From the NCBI GenBank assembly GCA_003599505.1, contig QZKO01000003.1:1-56600 (forward strand): a stretch of DNA of 56,600 bases, given 5' to 3'. The notes under the pieces are model-generated. The model searched no databases and was not told the origin of the DNA. It worked only from the letters and a program-made list of their open reading frames with translations. Positions 25,292 through 33,504 of this stretch are shown here, one piece after another. The position numbers were made by a program, and so were the translations under genes. The DNA is from Nitrospiraceae bacterium. GTDB taxonomy: Bacteria; Nitrospirota; Thermodesulfovibrionia; UBA6902. The number at the start of each line of letters is the position of its first letter. Position 1 is the first letter of the stretch.

Positions 25292-25321
25292 TTGACTTTT
25301 CACCGGGAGTTTCTGTATTTT
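25292..25321 (+). promoter_or_regulatory. PHP-gene promoter, leaderless geometry
   Basis: TTGACT (25292-25297), 18-base spacer, TATTTT (25316-25321), then eight bases to ATG 25330. It is divergent from the selD promoter. Confidence 0.5.
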
Positions 25322-25329
25322 ACAATGTC

Positions 25330-25983
25330 ATGATTGATTTGCACACGCATACCCTTTTAAGCGACGGCGCGCTTCTGCCGTCGGAGCTTGTTCAAAGGGC
25401 TTACAGCGCGGGGTACCGCGCGCTGGCCCTTACGGACCATGTGGATATGTCCAACATCGATTTTGTAATCCCGAGAATAGTGGAGGCGGTAAAGGAACTT
25501 CGTCCTTATTCACAATTGACGCTTATCCCGGGCGCGGAGATAACGCATGTGCCTCCGAAGCTAATCGAAAAGATGGTCGGGAAGGCGCGGGACCTCGGCG
25601 CTAAAATAGTGGTTGTGCACGGCGAAACCCTTGCCGAACCTGTGGCCCCGGGCACAAACAGGGCAGGGATAGAGGCCGGCGCGGACATCATTTCACACCC
25701 CGGCTTAATAAGCAGGGAAGACGCGTTGACGGCGAAACAAAAGGGCGTGGCGCTTGAGATAACATCAAGGAAAGGACATTGCATTTCCAACGGCCATGTT
25801 GCAAAAGTCGCCTCGGAGACCGGCGCGGGGCTTGTCATAAATACCGATACTCACGGCCCGGAAGACCTGATCACCCTTGACCGCGCGGTTATGGTCCTCC
25901 TTGCCGCCGGGATCGCGGAGGAGAATGCCGGTTCTGTCCTGAAAAACGCGGAAAGACTCGCAGATAAAATATGGAGGGATTAA
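25330..25983 (+). CDS. PHP-domain histidinol-phosphatase-like hydrolase
   Basis: This is a polymerase-and-histidinol-phosphatase domain metal hydrolase of 217 residues. The metal ligands are visible: DLHTHTLLSDG at 3-13, LTDHVDMS near 36-43, GAEITHV near 74-80, VVVHGE near 96-101, ISHPG near 120-124 and NTDTHGPEDL near 178-187. ATG 25330 is chosen because the domain starts at residue 2. A longer frame from 25126 would run through the selD coding region on the other strand and its promoter. It is the first gene of a unit with the TPR protein (stop and start adjoin). Confidence 0.85.
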   Translation: MIDLHTHTLLSDGALLPSELVQRAYSAGYRALALTDHVDMSNIDFVIPRIVEAVKELRPYSQLTLIPGAEITHVPPKLIEKMVGKARDLGAKIVVVHGETLAEPVAPGTNRAGIEAGADIISHPGLISREDALTAKQKGVALEITSRKGHCISNGHVAKVASETGAGLVINTDTHGPEDLITLDRAVMVLLAAGIAEENAGSVLKNAERLADKIWRD

Positions 25984-26730
25984 ATGCCCAGGATTATCAA
26001 GAAAAAACCCGTTAAAAAGAAACCCCTTAAAGAGCCGGAGGTGAAAACCGCCGCCCTCGAAGCATTGGATTTAATGAAGCAGAGACGGAAACAGGCAATT
26101 ATAATTATTTCGGTGATCGCGGCGGCCGCGCTCCTGCTTGTGATTTTTAAATTCTATGTATCTTCACAGAATCAAAAAGCCCATTCCTTCGAACTGGAAG
26201 CGGCCAAATATTATTACAGGGAAAAACCTTATGACGCACTTCCTGATGAGGAACGGTGGAAAAAGGCGCTCGATCTCTATAAAAAATCAGTCGAAGTAAA
26301 AGCGACTCCGTCCGCGCTTTTTTATCTCGGCAACAGCTATTACAATCTCGGAGATTATGAAAACGCGATAAAGCAGTATGATATTTTCACGGACAAATTC
26401 AGCAAAAACCACGCGGTCCTGCCGCTCGTTTATCAGAAGCTTGCGTCCGCGTATTTCAGGACCGGAAAAAACGACAGGGCCCTCGAAACACTCGGCAATC
26501 TCTCCAAAGCCGGAAACGGTGTCTTCAGGGATACGGCCCTGCATCTTGAGGCAAATTATTATGAGAGCGCCGGAGATACCGTGAAGGCGATGGAGAAGTA
26601 CAAGGCGCTTGCGGATGAATTTCCGGGCTCGCCTTGGGCCGGGGAGGCGACTGCTAAAATCGCCCAAAGCGCTAAAAAGGAAAATACGGGTGCGCCCGGG
26701 CAAGCAGTGGAGGGGACAACCAATAAATAA
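25984..26730 (+). CDS. Single-pass TPR membrane protein
   Basis: It has 248 residues. A Lys-rich cytoplasmic N terminus (KKKPVKKKPLKEPEVK) precedes one membrane helix (AIIIISVIAAAALLLVIFKF, about 38-57). At least three tetratricopeptide units follow, including SALFYLGNSYYNLGDYENAI, LVYQKLASAYFRTGKNDRAL and DTVKAMEKYKALADEFPGSP, which should lie in the periplasm. The layout resembles YfgM-type proteins that assist outer-membrane or secreted proteins. The start immediately follows the stop of the PHP gene. Confidence 0.8.
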   Translation: MPRIIKKKPVKKKPLKEPEVKTAALEALDLMKQRRKQAIIIISVIAAAALLLVIFKFYVSSQNQKAHSFELEAAKYYYREKPYDALPDEERWKKALDLYKKSVEVKATPSALFYLGNSYYNLGDYENAIKQYDIFTDKFSKNHAVLPLVYQKLASAYFRTGKNDRALETLGNLSKAGNGVFRDTALHLEANYYESAGDTVKAMEKYKALADEFPGSPWAGEATAKIAQSAKKENTGAPGQAVEGTTNK

Positions 26731-26821
26731 GCCGCTGTTGCGTCAACTGACCGTTATTGCATTTGAAATCAATCCTCAGTACAATAAATTAGTTAACACT
26801 GTTTTTGGAGGTGACGTATAA

Positions 26822-27661
26822 ATGAATGCTCTCAAAACAACCGTTCTCATGGCGGGTCTCACGCTTATTCTTGTATGGGCAGGGGCTGCCATGGGCGGCA
26901 GGTCAGGCATGACAATGGCGCTGATGTTCGCGCTGGTCATGAACCTCGTTACTTATTGGTTCAGCGACAAGATTGTGCTTAAAATGTACAGGGCCAACGA
27001 GGTCACGGAAAGAGACGCCCCGGAACTTTATTCGATTGTGAGAAGACTCGCGCAGAAAGCGGAGCTCCCTATGCCGAAGGTTTATATAATCAATCAGGAC
27101 CAGCCGAACGCGTTTGCCACCGGAAGGAACCCGTCCCATGCCGCGGTCGCTGTGACAACAGGCATAATGAATATCCTGAGCAGGGAAGAGCTTGAGGGAG
27201 TTATCGGACATGAGCTCGCACATGTCAAGCACAGGGACATCCTCATCGGCACAGTAGCCGCAACAATTGCCGGCGCGATAAGCTACCTCGCGCAGATGGC
27301 GCAGTGGGCGATGATATTCGGCGGCAGACATGACGATGACGAAGGGGGAAGCCCCGTGGCGGCGCTGGTAATGATGATCGTAGGGCCGATTGCTGCAATG
27401 CTCATCCAGATGGCGATATCACGCTCAAGGGAATATTCCGCTGATGCAGGCGGCGCGCGTATTGCCGGGAACCCGAGGTACCTTGCGGGCGCTTTAAAGA
27501 AGCTGCATATGGCATCTCAAAGGATACCCCTTGACGCGAAGCCTGCCACTGCTCATATGTTTATCGTCAATCCGCTTTCAGGAGGCGGGGTATTGAAACT
27601 TTTCAGTACCCATCCCCCGGTTGAAGAGAGGATAGCAAGACTCGAAGCCATGGCAAGATAA
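26822..27661 (+). CDS. htpX: HtpX membrane-bound zinc protease
   Basis: HtpX degrades misfolded membrane proteins together with FtsH. The protein has 279 residues, with two N-terminal membrane helices (about 6-22 and 25-42) and [12 protein letters not shown] with HExxH near 129-133. Two further hydrophobic stretches lie near 142-160 and 178-197, and [11 protein letters not shown] supplies the third ligand. The ribosome site GGAGGTG precedes ATG 26822. This is a canonical HtpX, distinct from the larger M48 fusion at 11347. A strong terminator follows. Confidence 0.95.
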   Translation: MNALKTTVLMAGLTLILVWAGAAMGGRSGMTMALMFALVMNLVTYWFSDKIVLKMYRANEVTERDAPELYSIVRRLAQKAELPMPKVYIINQDQPNAFATGRNPSHAAVAVTTGIMNILSREELEGVIGHELAHVKHRDILIGTVAATIAGAISYLAQMAQWAMIFGGRHDDDEGGSPVAALVMMIVGPIAAMLIQMAISRSREYSADAGGARIAGNPRYLAGALKKLHMASQRIPLDAKPATAHMFIVNPLSGGGVLKLFSTHPPVEERIARLEAMAR

Positions 27662-27676
27662 GACCTGAAGATCAAC

Positions 27677-27724
27677 ACAGGATTCAGGATGCCGGGAACA
27701 CATCCTTGAATCCTGTTTTTTTTT
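27677..27724 (+). terminator. Rho-independent terminator of htpX
   Basis: ACAGGATTCAGGATG and CATCCTTGAATCCTGT form a stem of about 15 pairs with one bulge, followed by nine T (to 27724). Confidence 0.9.
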
Positions 27725-27742
27725 AGGAAAACACCTCAAACC

Positions 27743-28894
27743 ATGTCCATTAATAAAATTGAAAAAAAAGTTTTATCCGGGAAACGCCTGTTACCTGAAG
27801 ATGCGCTTGCGCTGTTTCAGAGCGATGATATCTTTACTGTCGGCAGAGTTGCAAATTTAATTTCCGAAATCAGGAACGGCAAGAACGCGTATTTTATACA
27901 GAACCACCACATAAACCCCACAAACATCTGCGTCAACCGCTGCAAGTTCTGCGCCTTCAGCCGGTCAAAGGGTGAAAAAGGGGCATATGAGTTAAGCATA
28001 AAAGAGATTGTTAAGAAACTTGGCACAAAGGCACAGAGGCACAAAGGCACAGAGGGTTTTTCAGAGGTTCACATTGTCGGCGGTCTCCATCCTGACCGGC
28101 AATTTGATTTCTATATCGAGATGCTGGAGCAAATCAAAAAACGCTTCCCGCAGATGCATGTAAAGGCATTCACCGCCGTTGAAATCGACTACTTCTCAAG
28201 GCTAAGCGGTTTGTCTCTTGCTGATACATTAATTGAACTTAAAAACGCCGGTCTTGACTCCATGCCCGGGGGGGGAGCGGAGATATTCGACGCGCGTGTA
28301 AGAAACAGCATCTGCCCTGAAAAGATTTCAGGCACGCGGTGGCTTCAGATAATGGAAGCCGCGCACAATGCCGGGATCAAAACAAACGCAACAATGCTTT
28401 ATGGTCATCTTGAAACTTACAGGCATAGAGTCGGACATATGCTGAAACTCCGGGAACTTCAGGACAGGACAGGCGGGTTTCAGGCATTTATCCCTCTTGC
28501 GTTTCATCCGATGAATACGGAATTAAGTCGGAAGGCGAAAGGCAAAAGGCAAAAGGCAAAACCGGGCCTTATGGGGTCAGGTTTTAAACCTGACCCCACA
28601 AGGGGCACGTCAGGCATTGATGATTTAAAAACAATCGCAATAGCGAGGCTCTTTCTCGACAATTTCCAGCACATCAAGGCGTACTGGGTAATGCTTGGTG
28701 AAAAGATCGCGCAGCTTGCGCTTATGTTCGGGGCCGATGACCTCGACGGGACGATAATAGAAGAAAAAATCACCCACTCCGCAGGGGCGCTTTCCGGCAG
28801 CGCGTTGACGCGTTCACAGTTGATTAATCTGATTGAGAAGGCGGGGAAAGTCCCGGTGGAGCGGGATTCGTTTTACCGGCCGGTTAAAGGATAA
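27743..28894 (+). CDS. mqnE: Aminofutalosine synthase MqnE (radical SAM), with two repeat insertions
   Basis: MqnE joins carboxyvinyloxybenzoate to S-adenosylmethionine to make aminodeoxyfutalosine in futalosine-route menaquinone synthesis. The radical-SAM cluster cysteines are C63, C67 and C70 (NICVNRCKFC); EVHIVGGLHPD, DSMPGGGAEIF and TNATMLYGH are family hallmarks. Two stretches are foreign to the family. Residues about 94-106 come from GGCACAGA-type tandem repeats. Residues about 262-287, after FHPMNTEL, come from GGCAAAA repeats plus a 27-base palindrome. Both keep the frame. mqnC follows after one base. Confidence 0.93.
   Translation: MSINKIEKKVLSGKRLLPEDALALFQSDDIFTVGRVANLISEIRNGKNAYFIQNHHINPTNICVNRCKFCAFSRSKGEKGAYELSIKEIVKKLGTKAQRHKGTEGFSEVHIVGGLHPDRQFDFYIEMLEQIKKRFPQMHVKAFTAVEIDYFSRLSGLSLADTLIELKNAGLDSMPGGGAEIFDARVRNSICPEKISGTRWLQIMEAAHNAGIKTNATMLYGHLETYRHRVGHMLKLRELQDRTGGFQAFIPLAFHPMNTELSRKAKGKRQKAKPGLMGSGFKPDPTRGTSGIDDLKTIAIARLFLDNFQHIKAYWVMLGEKIAQLALMFGADDLDGTIIEEKITHSAGALSGSALTRSQLINLIEKAGKVPVERDSFYRPVKG
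28021..28056 (+). repeat. GGCACAAA/GGCACAGA tandem repeat in mqnE
   Basis: Four octamer-like units, alternating GGCACAAA and GGCACAGA, encode GTKAQRHKGTEG between helix and strand of the MqnE barrel. Confidence 0.85.
28529..28560 (+). repeat. GGCAAAA tandem repeat in mqnE
   Basis: Heptamer units (GGCGAAA, then GGCAAAA three times) encode RKAKGKRQKAK. They lie directly before the REP-like palindrome. Confidence 0.85.
28572..28598. repeat. REP-like perfect palindrome inside mqnE
   Basis: Arms TGGGGTCAGGTTT and AAACCTGACCCCA (13 bases each) are separated by one T. The GGGGTCAGG core is shared with the inverted repeats that frame the RAYT transposase at 7219-8264. It is translated in frame as part of GLMGSGFKPDPTR. 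Confidence 0.85.
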
Positions 28895-28895
28895 A

Positions 28896-30005
28896 ATGAA
28901 ACGCCTGAGCAGAAAAGAAGCCCTGACCCTCCTCAAATCAGCCGACCTGTTAGGGCTCGGCGCTATAGCAGATAAGGTCCGGAGGAAACTGCATCCTGAA
29001 GGCGTTGTCACGTTCATCATTGACCGCAATATCAATTACACGAACGTGTGCATAAATAAATGCAAGTTCTGCGCGTTCTACAGGGATGAAGACAGTCCTG
29101 AAGCTTACGTGCTTGGCAACCGAAAGCTTTTTAACAAAATAAAAGAAACAATCGCGCTCGGCGGGACGCAGATCCTGATACAGGGAGGACTGCATCCGGA
29201 ACTTGGCATTGAGTATTACGTTGACCTTTTAAAAAGTATAAAGAGCAGATTCCCGGTCCATGTCCATGGTTTTTCACCTCCTGAGGTTTGCTACATGGCG
29301 GACAAGGCAGGCCGTTCAATAAAACAGACACTGGAGACTTTGAAAGAAGCCGGGCTTGATTCAATTCCCGGCGGGGGCGCGGAAATCCTTTCCGACAGAA
29401 TCCGTGAGCAGATCAGTCCGAAAAAAATCGGCAAGGACCGATGGCTTGAGGTGATGGAGCAGGCGCATCGCATCGGCATGAAGACAACCGCTACAATGAT
29501 GTTCGGCAGCATAGAAACTCCGGAAGACATTATCGAGCACCTTGACGCAATCAGGCGATTGCAGGACAAAACCGGCGGTTTTACGGCGTTTATTCCATGG
29601 AGCTTCCAGCCGCTTAATACAGAGTTGGGAGTTAAGAGTGAAGAGTTGAGAGTTAAGAAACGACAGAGGAACTTCAAACTCCAGAACTCCAGAACTCTGA
29701 ACTCTGAACTCCATACCGCTACAGCGGCGGACTATCTGCGGGTGCTTGCGCTTTCGAGGATATATCTCGACAATGTTCCAAACTTGCAGGCGTCGTGGGT
29801 GACCCAGGGGCTTAAGCCCGCGCAGGTGGCCCTGAGGTTCGGCGCAAATGACTTCGGGTCCACAATGATTGAGGAAAATGTTGTCGCTGCCGCGGGCGTG
29901 AAATACCGGGTTTCAATCGAAGATATTACAGGCGCAATCAGGTCTGCCGGTTTCAAACCCGCGCAGAGGGACATGTACTACAATATTATAAAAAAAAGGC
30001 GTTAA
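28896..30005 (+). CDS. mqnC: Dehypoxanthine futalosine cyclase MqnC (radical SAM), with repeat insertion
   Basis: MqnC cyclises dehypoxanthine futalosine in menaquinone synthesis. The radical-SAM cysteines are C52, C56 and C59 (VCINKCKFC). ILIQGGLHP, HGFSPPEV, LDSIPGGGAEI and TTATMMFGS are typical. ATG 28896 is chosen because it lies one base after the mqnE stop and matches homologue starts. An insertion of about 29 residues (243-272) follows FQPLNTEL, before ATAADYLRVLALSR. It is encoded by short degenerate repeats (29621-29712), at the same structural point as the second insertion of MqnE. Length is 369 residues. Confidence 0.93.
   Translation: MKRLSRKEALTLLKSADLLGLGAIADKVRRKLHPEGVVTFIIDRNINYTNVCINKCKFCAFYRDEDSPEAYVLGNRKLFNKIKETIALGGTQILIQGGLHPELGIEYYVDLLKSIKSRFPVHVHGFSPPEVCYMADKAGRSIKQTLETLKEAGLDSIPGGGAEILSDRIREQISPKKIGKDRWLEVMEQAHRIGMKTTATMMFGSIETPEDIIEHLDAIRRLQDKTGGFTAFIPWSFQPLNTELGVKSEELRVKKRQRNFKLQNSRTLNSELHTATAADYLRVLALSRIYLDNVPNLQASWVTQGLKPAQVALRFGANDFGSTMIEENVVAAAGVKYRVSIEDITGAIRSAGFKPAQRDMYYNIIKKRR
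29621..29712 (+). repeat. Degenerate tandem repeats inside mqnC
   Basis: One block of GAGTTGGGAGTTAAGAGT-type units (29621-29659) is followed by AACTCCAG/AACTCTG units (29677-29712). The two blocks are partly complementary, so the stretch can fold back on itself. Confidence 0.85.
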
Positions 30006-30013
30006 CATGCACG

Positions 30014-30853
30014 CTACTCGCAGAAGCAGAGCTCATTTGCCTGGTGCTTCAGTTCAGCGGCTTTATTCCCTGTAATCGACAGCAGCCTCCGGATATCTCT
30101 TTCGTCCATTTGCGCGAGCTGCTTCATGAGGATTATCCGGTGATCTATTAATTTTCTGATCTGGTACGAGTTCAGAGTCGACAATACCGTAACCGGATAC
30201 AGTTTTTTGCTCTCAATCATCTTCTCAAGGCTGTTGCCGTCAGGGTATCTCCAGCTCTTCATCCTGAGGCCCATGCATTCAGCGTACTGAATGGCGTCTG
30301 AGGTGAACCGGGTATTTGTCACCAGCCAGCCGGTAAAAGTCCTGTCGGGATAGCGGGCCTTCATGACAGGCCTGAGGTCCTGAAACCGTGAATGAACATA
30401 CATGGCGACCTTTACGTCAGGCGCGTTTTCAGCGTTGTTGCGGTATTTGCATTCGACTGACACGACCTCCCTGTCGTTTGCCGCAAACACATCGATTTCG
30501 TGCTTCACGCATTTCCCTTCGAGGATTATCCCGACATCAACATGATATCCATATTGCCGCATTATCTCACCGAAATATTTTTCAAAGGGATAGCCTGAAG
30601 GCCCGAGTCTCATAAGTCCTCTCTTTAAGGAATACCTCAACCCGGTCGCGCGGTTAAACTGCCGGAGATACTTTTGCGCAAGCCTGTAAATCCTTTTTGT
30701 GCTCATATAGGGAGATATTTCAGAGGTAATTTTTTCGAGTATCTCCCCGGCCTGGTCCCGGTCGGTGCCCGACCGGATTAGGGAATCAAGCAGTTTCCGG
30801 GAGCTGAAGTCCTCAATAACGCCGGATGCTTTTTTTATTTTTATATTATTCAA
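30014..30853 (-). CDS. ATP-cone plus Mrr-like restriction endonuclease-fold protein
   Basis: The first 85 residues resemble an ATP-cone: IKKASGVIEDFSSRKLLDSL and RYSLKRGLMRLGPSGYPFEK. Residues 95-190 carry a PD-(D/E)xK nuclease core: the segment HEIDVF with D121, then VSVECKYRN with E134 and K136, so all active residues are present. The C-terminal 60 residues are helical. ATP-cones sense ATP/dATP in ribonucleotide reductases; Mrr-like cores cut DNA. This suggests a nucleotide-regulated nuclease. The start is TTG 30853. It is a lone gene, convergent with mqnC. Confidence 0.78.
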   Translation of the reverse strand: MNNIKIKKASGVIEDFSSRKLLDSLIRSGTDRDQAGEILEKITSEISPYMSTKRIYRLAQKYLRQFNRATGLRYSLKRGLMRLGPSGYPFEKYFGEIMRQYGYHVDVGIILEGKCVKHEIDVFAANDREVVSVECKYRNNAENAPDVKVAMYVHSRFQDLRPVMKARYPDRTFTGWLVTNTRFTSDAIQYAECMGLRMKSWRYPDGNSLEKMIESKKLYPVTVLSTLNSYQIRKLIDHRIILMKQLAQMDERDIRRLLSITGNKAAELKHQANELCFCE

Positions 30854-30893
30854 TTCTGGAAATTACGTCAGGTTATATTTTTCTTTTTTGTTT

Positions 30894-30928
30894 TATCTGT
30901 GCCTATCTGTGTTAATCCGTGGCTGAAT
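30894..30928 (+). repeat. Degenerate repeat word shared with 48172-48232
   Basis: Contains ATCTGTGTTAATCCGTGGCT, which reappears, inverted and slightly changed, in the mtnP-apt gap. Part of the scattered short-repeat family of this genome. Confidence 0.6.
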
Positions 30929-31030
30929 GATTTTTACAGAATTATAACAATTTTTCAGAGCTTGTGTTTGCGGAACGGTTTTTTTCATATGAAAGTCGCG
31001 CCAACACCCAAATTCCAGTCCTTAATCATA

Positions 31031-31036
31031 TATAAT
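31031..31036 (+). promoter_or_regulatory. TATAAT six bases before the mutS2 start
   Basis: Perfect -10 hexamer at 31031-31036, six bases before ATG 31043, with no ribosome site. No good -35 is seen. Confidence 0.5.
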
Positions 31037-31042
31037 TACCGC

Positions 31043-33442
31043 ATGGACGAACATACCCTCCGTGTGCTTGAATTCGACAAGGTGCTTGAAATGGCCGCTG
31101 TCTTTGCAATTACGGGGCCGGGGAGGAGCGTTGTTCAGAAAACAAGACCCCTCAAGCGCGTTGAAGAATGCAGGCGTCGGGTTGAGCTCGTTTCCGAATG
31201 CCTGAAGCTCCTGTCCGAAGGACGGACCCCGGGAATCGAGCATTTTGATGACCTCACTCCGCTGTTCCGGAAAGTCAGGCCGGCGGACGCCGTGCTTGAA
31301 CCTTTTGAATTAAGCTCGTTCCTTCCCCTTTTTCATTCCGCGTTCAACCTGAAGATATTGAGCGAAGACCCTTCATGCGCGGGACTCGGTGAAATGGTTT
31401 CACGTCTCGTAACCCATCCTCACATCAGAAAGGCGATCGGGGGCGCGATAGACAGGGAGGGGAAGATCCGCGATAACGCATCAGCGGAGCTCTCTTCCAT
31501 CAGGAAAGGCATCAGGTCCTGCGAGGCCAGGATAAAGAACATCCTTGAGGGGATATTGAAACAGAAAGAGACAGCGCCTTATCTGCAGGACTTTTATATT
31601 GCTGAAAGGAACATGAGGTGGGTCATCCCGGTGAAAAGGGATTTCAAAAGCCATATACCGGGCGTAGTCCATGATATCTCAAATACCGGGGAGACGGTCT
31701 ATGTCGAACCGTATTCCATACAGCAGCCCGGCAATGAGCTTGAGTCCCTCCGGGCCGAAGAAAAGCTTGAAGAATACAGGATACTCAGAAGCCTCGCGTC
31801 TCTTTTGAGAGAACACCTTTATGAAATAGAAGAAGACTGCAAAATTGTAGCAAAGGTCGACGCCTTGCAGTCTATGGCAGGATTTGCAAAACAGATGGAT
31901 ATGTCCCCTCCTGAAGTCAGTGAAAAGGGGTATATGAGAATCATGAGGGGCCGGCATCCGCTCCTCTGGAAGACACTGAGGAAAGAGAACCGCGGGGACA
32001 GGCTGGTGCCTCTTGATATCGAAACCGGCAGGGGCCATTCCTGCATGGTCATTACCGGGTCAAACGCGGGAGGGAAGACCGTATCACTCAAGACAATCGG
32101 CGTATTGACCCTTATGGCGCTCTCCGGGATGCACATCCCCGCGGAATCAGGGACTGTGATTCCATTTCTGGAAAACGTGCTTGCGGACATCGGCGATGAA
32201 CAATCCATTGAACAGAACCTCTCAACATTTTCAGCGCACATTACCCGTATATCCGAGATAATCCGCCAGGGCCGGGAGCGCTCCCTGGTTATCATTGATG
32301 AACTCGGGACCGGGACCGACCCGGAGCAGGGCGGCGCCCTGTCATGCGCTGTATTGAGGAAACTGAACCGGCAGGGCGCGCTCACGCTTGTGTCGACTCA
32401 CCTCGGTATGCTCAAGGCCTTCGCCCATACCGAACCCGGCATGGTAAACGCCGCGATGGAAATGGAGGAATCGCTCATCAAAGGTGTCTCAACATACAGG
32501 CCCACCTACAGACTTGTCACGGGAGAACCCGGCACGTCGCACGCGTTTGAAATCGCGGAATCTCTGGGTCTGGGCACGGACGTCATCAGAGAGGCAAGGG
32601 AATTTATCCGGGATGAAGGCGGCAGGATCGAGTCGCTTATCACGGAGCTGAAAAAGAAGACAACAGAGCTCGATGCCGGGCTTAAAGAGACGGAGGGCCT
32701 GAAACAGGAATCCGGGCGTCTCCGATCACAATTGAAAGATGATCTCCTGCGTCTCGAAACGAGGGAAAAGGAAACCCTGGCAGGGGCCCTGAGGGAAGCT
32801 GAAGAGATTATAAGGAAGACGAAGAGAGAGGCGCGTGAAATTATTGAGAATCTGAAACAGGCAAACCTGGAGGAAGCAGGAGGCACAGTAAAAGCGCTTG
32901 ATAAGAAACTTGAGGAAATCGTTACGCGCCGTAAAGAGCTTTCCCCTGAAAAGATACAACGGCTTAAAGAAGTCAAAGAAGGGCAGCGCGTTTTTGTCGG
33001 CACTATCGGTAAACACGGCATGGTCCATTCAGTAAACATGAAAACCCGAAGATGCAGGGTAACGGTTGAGGGTAAGGAGATAGAGGTTGCAGTCGGTGAT
33101 CTTTCCGGACCGGCAGAGGATTTTGCCGATAAGCAGGCAGGACCCCGCAAGGGCGAACGGCCGTTCGCCTCTATAAACATACCCGAAAACATTAACGTCC
33201 CCAATGAATTAAACGTCATAGGCCGGCGTGTCGACCCTGCCCTCTCGCTCATCGAACGGTATCTTAATGACGCGTCAATGGCCGGGATGAAGCAGGTAAA
33301 GATAATCCACGGGATAGGCACGGGAATACTTGGCGGCGCCATAAGGGAGTATCTCAGAGACCATCCCCTTGTTGAGAGTTTCAGGAAAGGGAACGAAGAC
33401 GAAGGCGGCCCGGCGGTAACAGTGGTTTTATTGCAGGCTTAA
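31043..33442 (+). CDS. mutS2: MutS2 ATPase/endonuclease
   Basis: MutS2 suppresses recombination or rescues collided ribosomes, depending on species. Walker A is GSNAGGKT near 339-346, with SLVIIDELGTGTDPEQG (Walker B) and STHLG after it. A long coiled-coil clamp spans about 530-640. The C-terminal Smr nuclease domain is complete (LNVIGRRVDPALSLIERYL and IIHGIGTGILGGAIREYL). Length is 799 residues, normal. ATG 31043 is chosen because homologues begin at LRVLEFDKVL; an open frame from 30899 adds non-conserved residues encoded by repeat sequence. Confidence 0.95.
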   Translation: MDEHTLRVLEFDKVLEMAAVFAITGPGRSVVQKTRPLKRVEECRRRVELVSECLKLLSEGRTPGIEHFDDLTPLFRKVRPADAVLEPFELSSFLPLFHSAFNLKILSEDPSCAGLGEMVSRLVTHPHIRKAIGGAIDREGKIRDNASAELSSIRKGIRSCEARIKNILEGILKQKETAPYLQDFYIAERNMRWVIPVKRDFKSHIPGVVHDISNTGETVYVEPYSIQQPGNELESLRAEEKLEEYRILRSLASLLREHLYEIEEDCKIVAKVDALQSMAGFAKQMDMSPPEVSEKGYMRIMRGRHPLLWKTLRKENRGDRLVPLDIETGRGHSCMVITGSNAGGKTVSLKTIGVLTLMALSGMHIPAESGTVIPFLENVLADIGDEQSIEQNLSTFSAHITRISEIIRQGRERSLVIIDELGTGTDPEQGGALSCAVLRKLNRQGALTLVSTHLGMLKAFAHTEPGMVNAAMEMEESLIKGVSTYRPTYRLVTGEPGTSHAFEIAESLGLGTDVIREAREFIRDEGGRIESLITELKKKTTELDAGLKETEGLKQESGRLRSQLKDDLLRLETREKETLAGALREAEEIIRKTKREAREIIENLKQANLEEAGGTVKALDKKLEEIVTRRKELSPEKIQRLKEVKEGQRVFVGTIGKHGMVHSVNMKTRRCRVTVEGKEIEVAVGDLSGPAEDFADKQAGPRKGERPFASINIPENINVPNELNVIGRRVDPALSLIERYLNDASMAGMKQVKIIHGIGTGILGGAIREYLRDHPLVESFRKGNEDEGGPAVTVVLLQA

Positions 33443-33504
33443 CGTTTAAGGTGTCTTGTGCTATAGTATTTGCACAATAAAAATAAGCTGGTTGGGAGGT
33501 CCTC

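Noticed and set aside
25126-25329. N-terminal extension of the PHP protein from 25126
   Set aside because: It overlaps the selD coding region and both promoters on the other strand, and homologues begin at the HTH-containing first strand.
28021-28056. The repeat in mqnE as a frameshift or assembly error
   Set aside because: The frame and the conserved EVHIVGGLHPD continue directly after it, and similar in-frame repeats occur in other genes.
30899-31042. 48-residue N-terminal extension of MutS2
   Set aside because: It is encoded by a short-repeat word and is not conserved; the TATAAT lies inside it.
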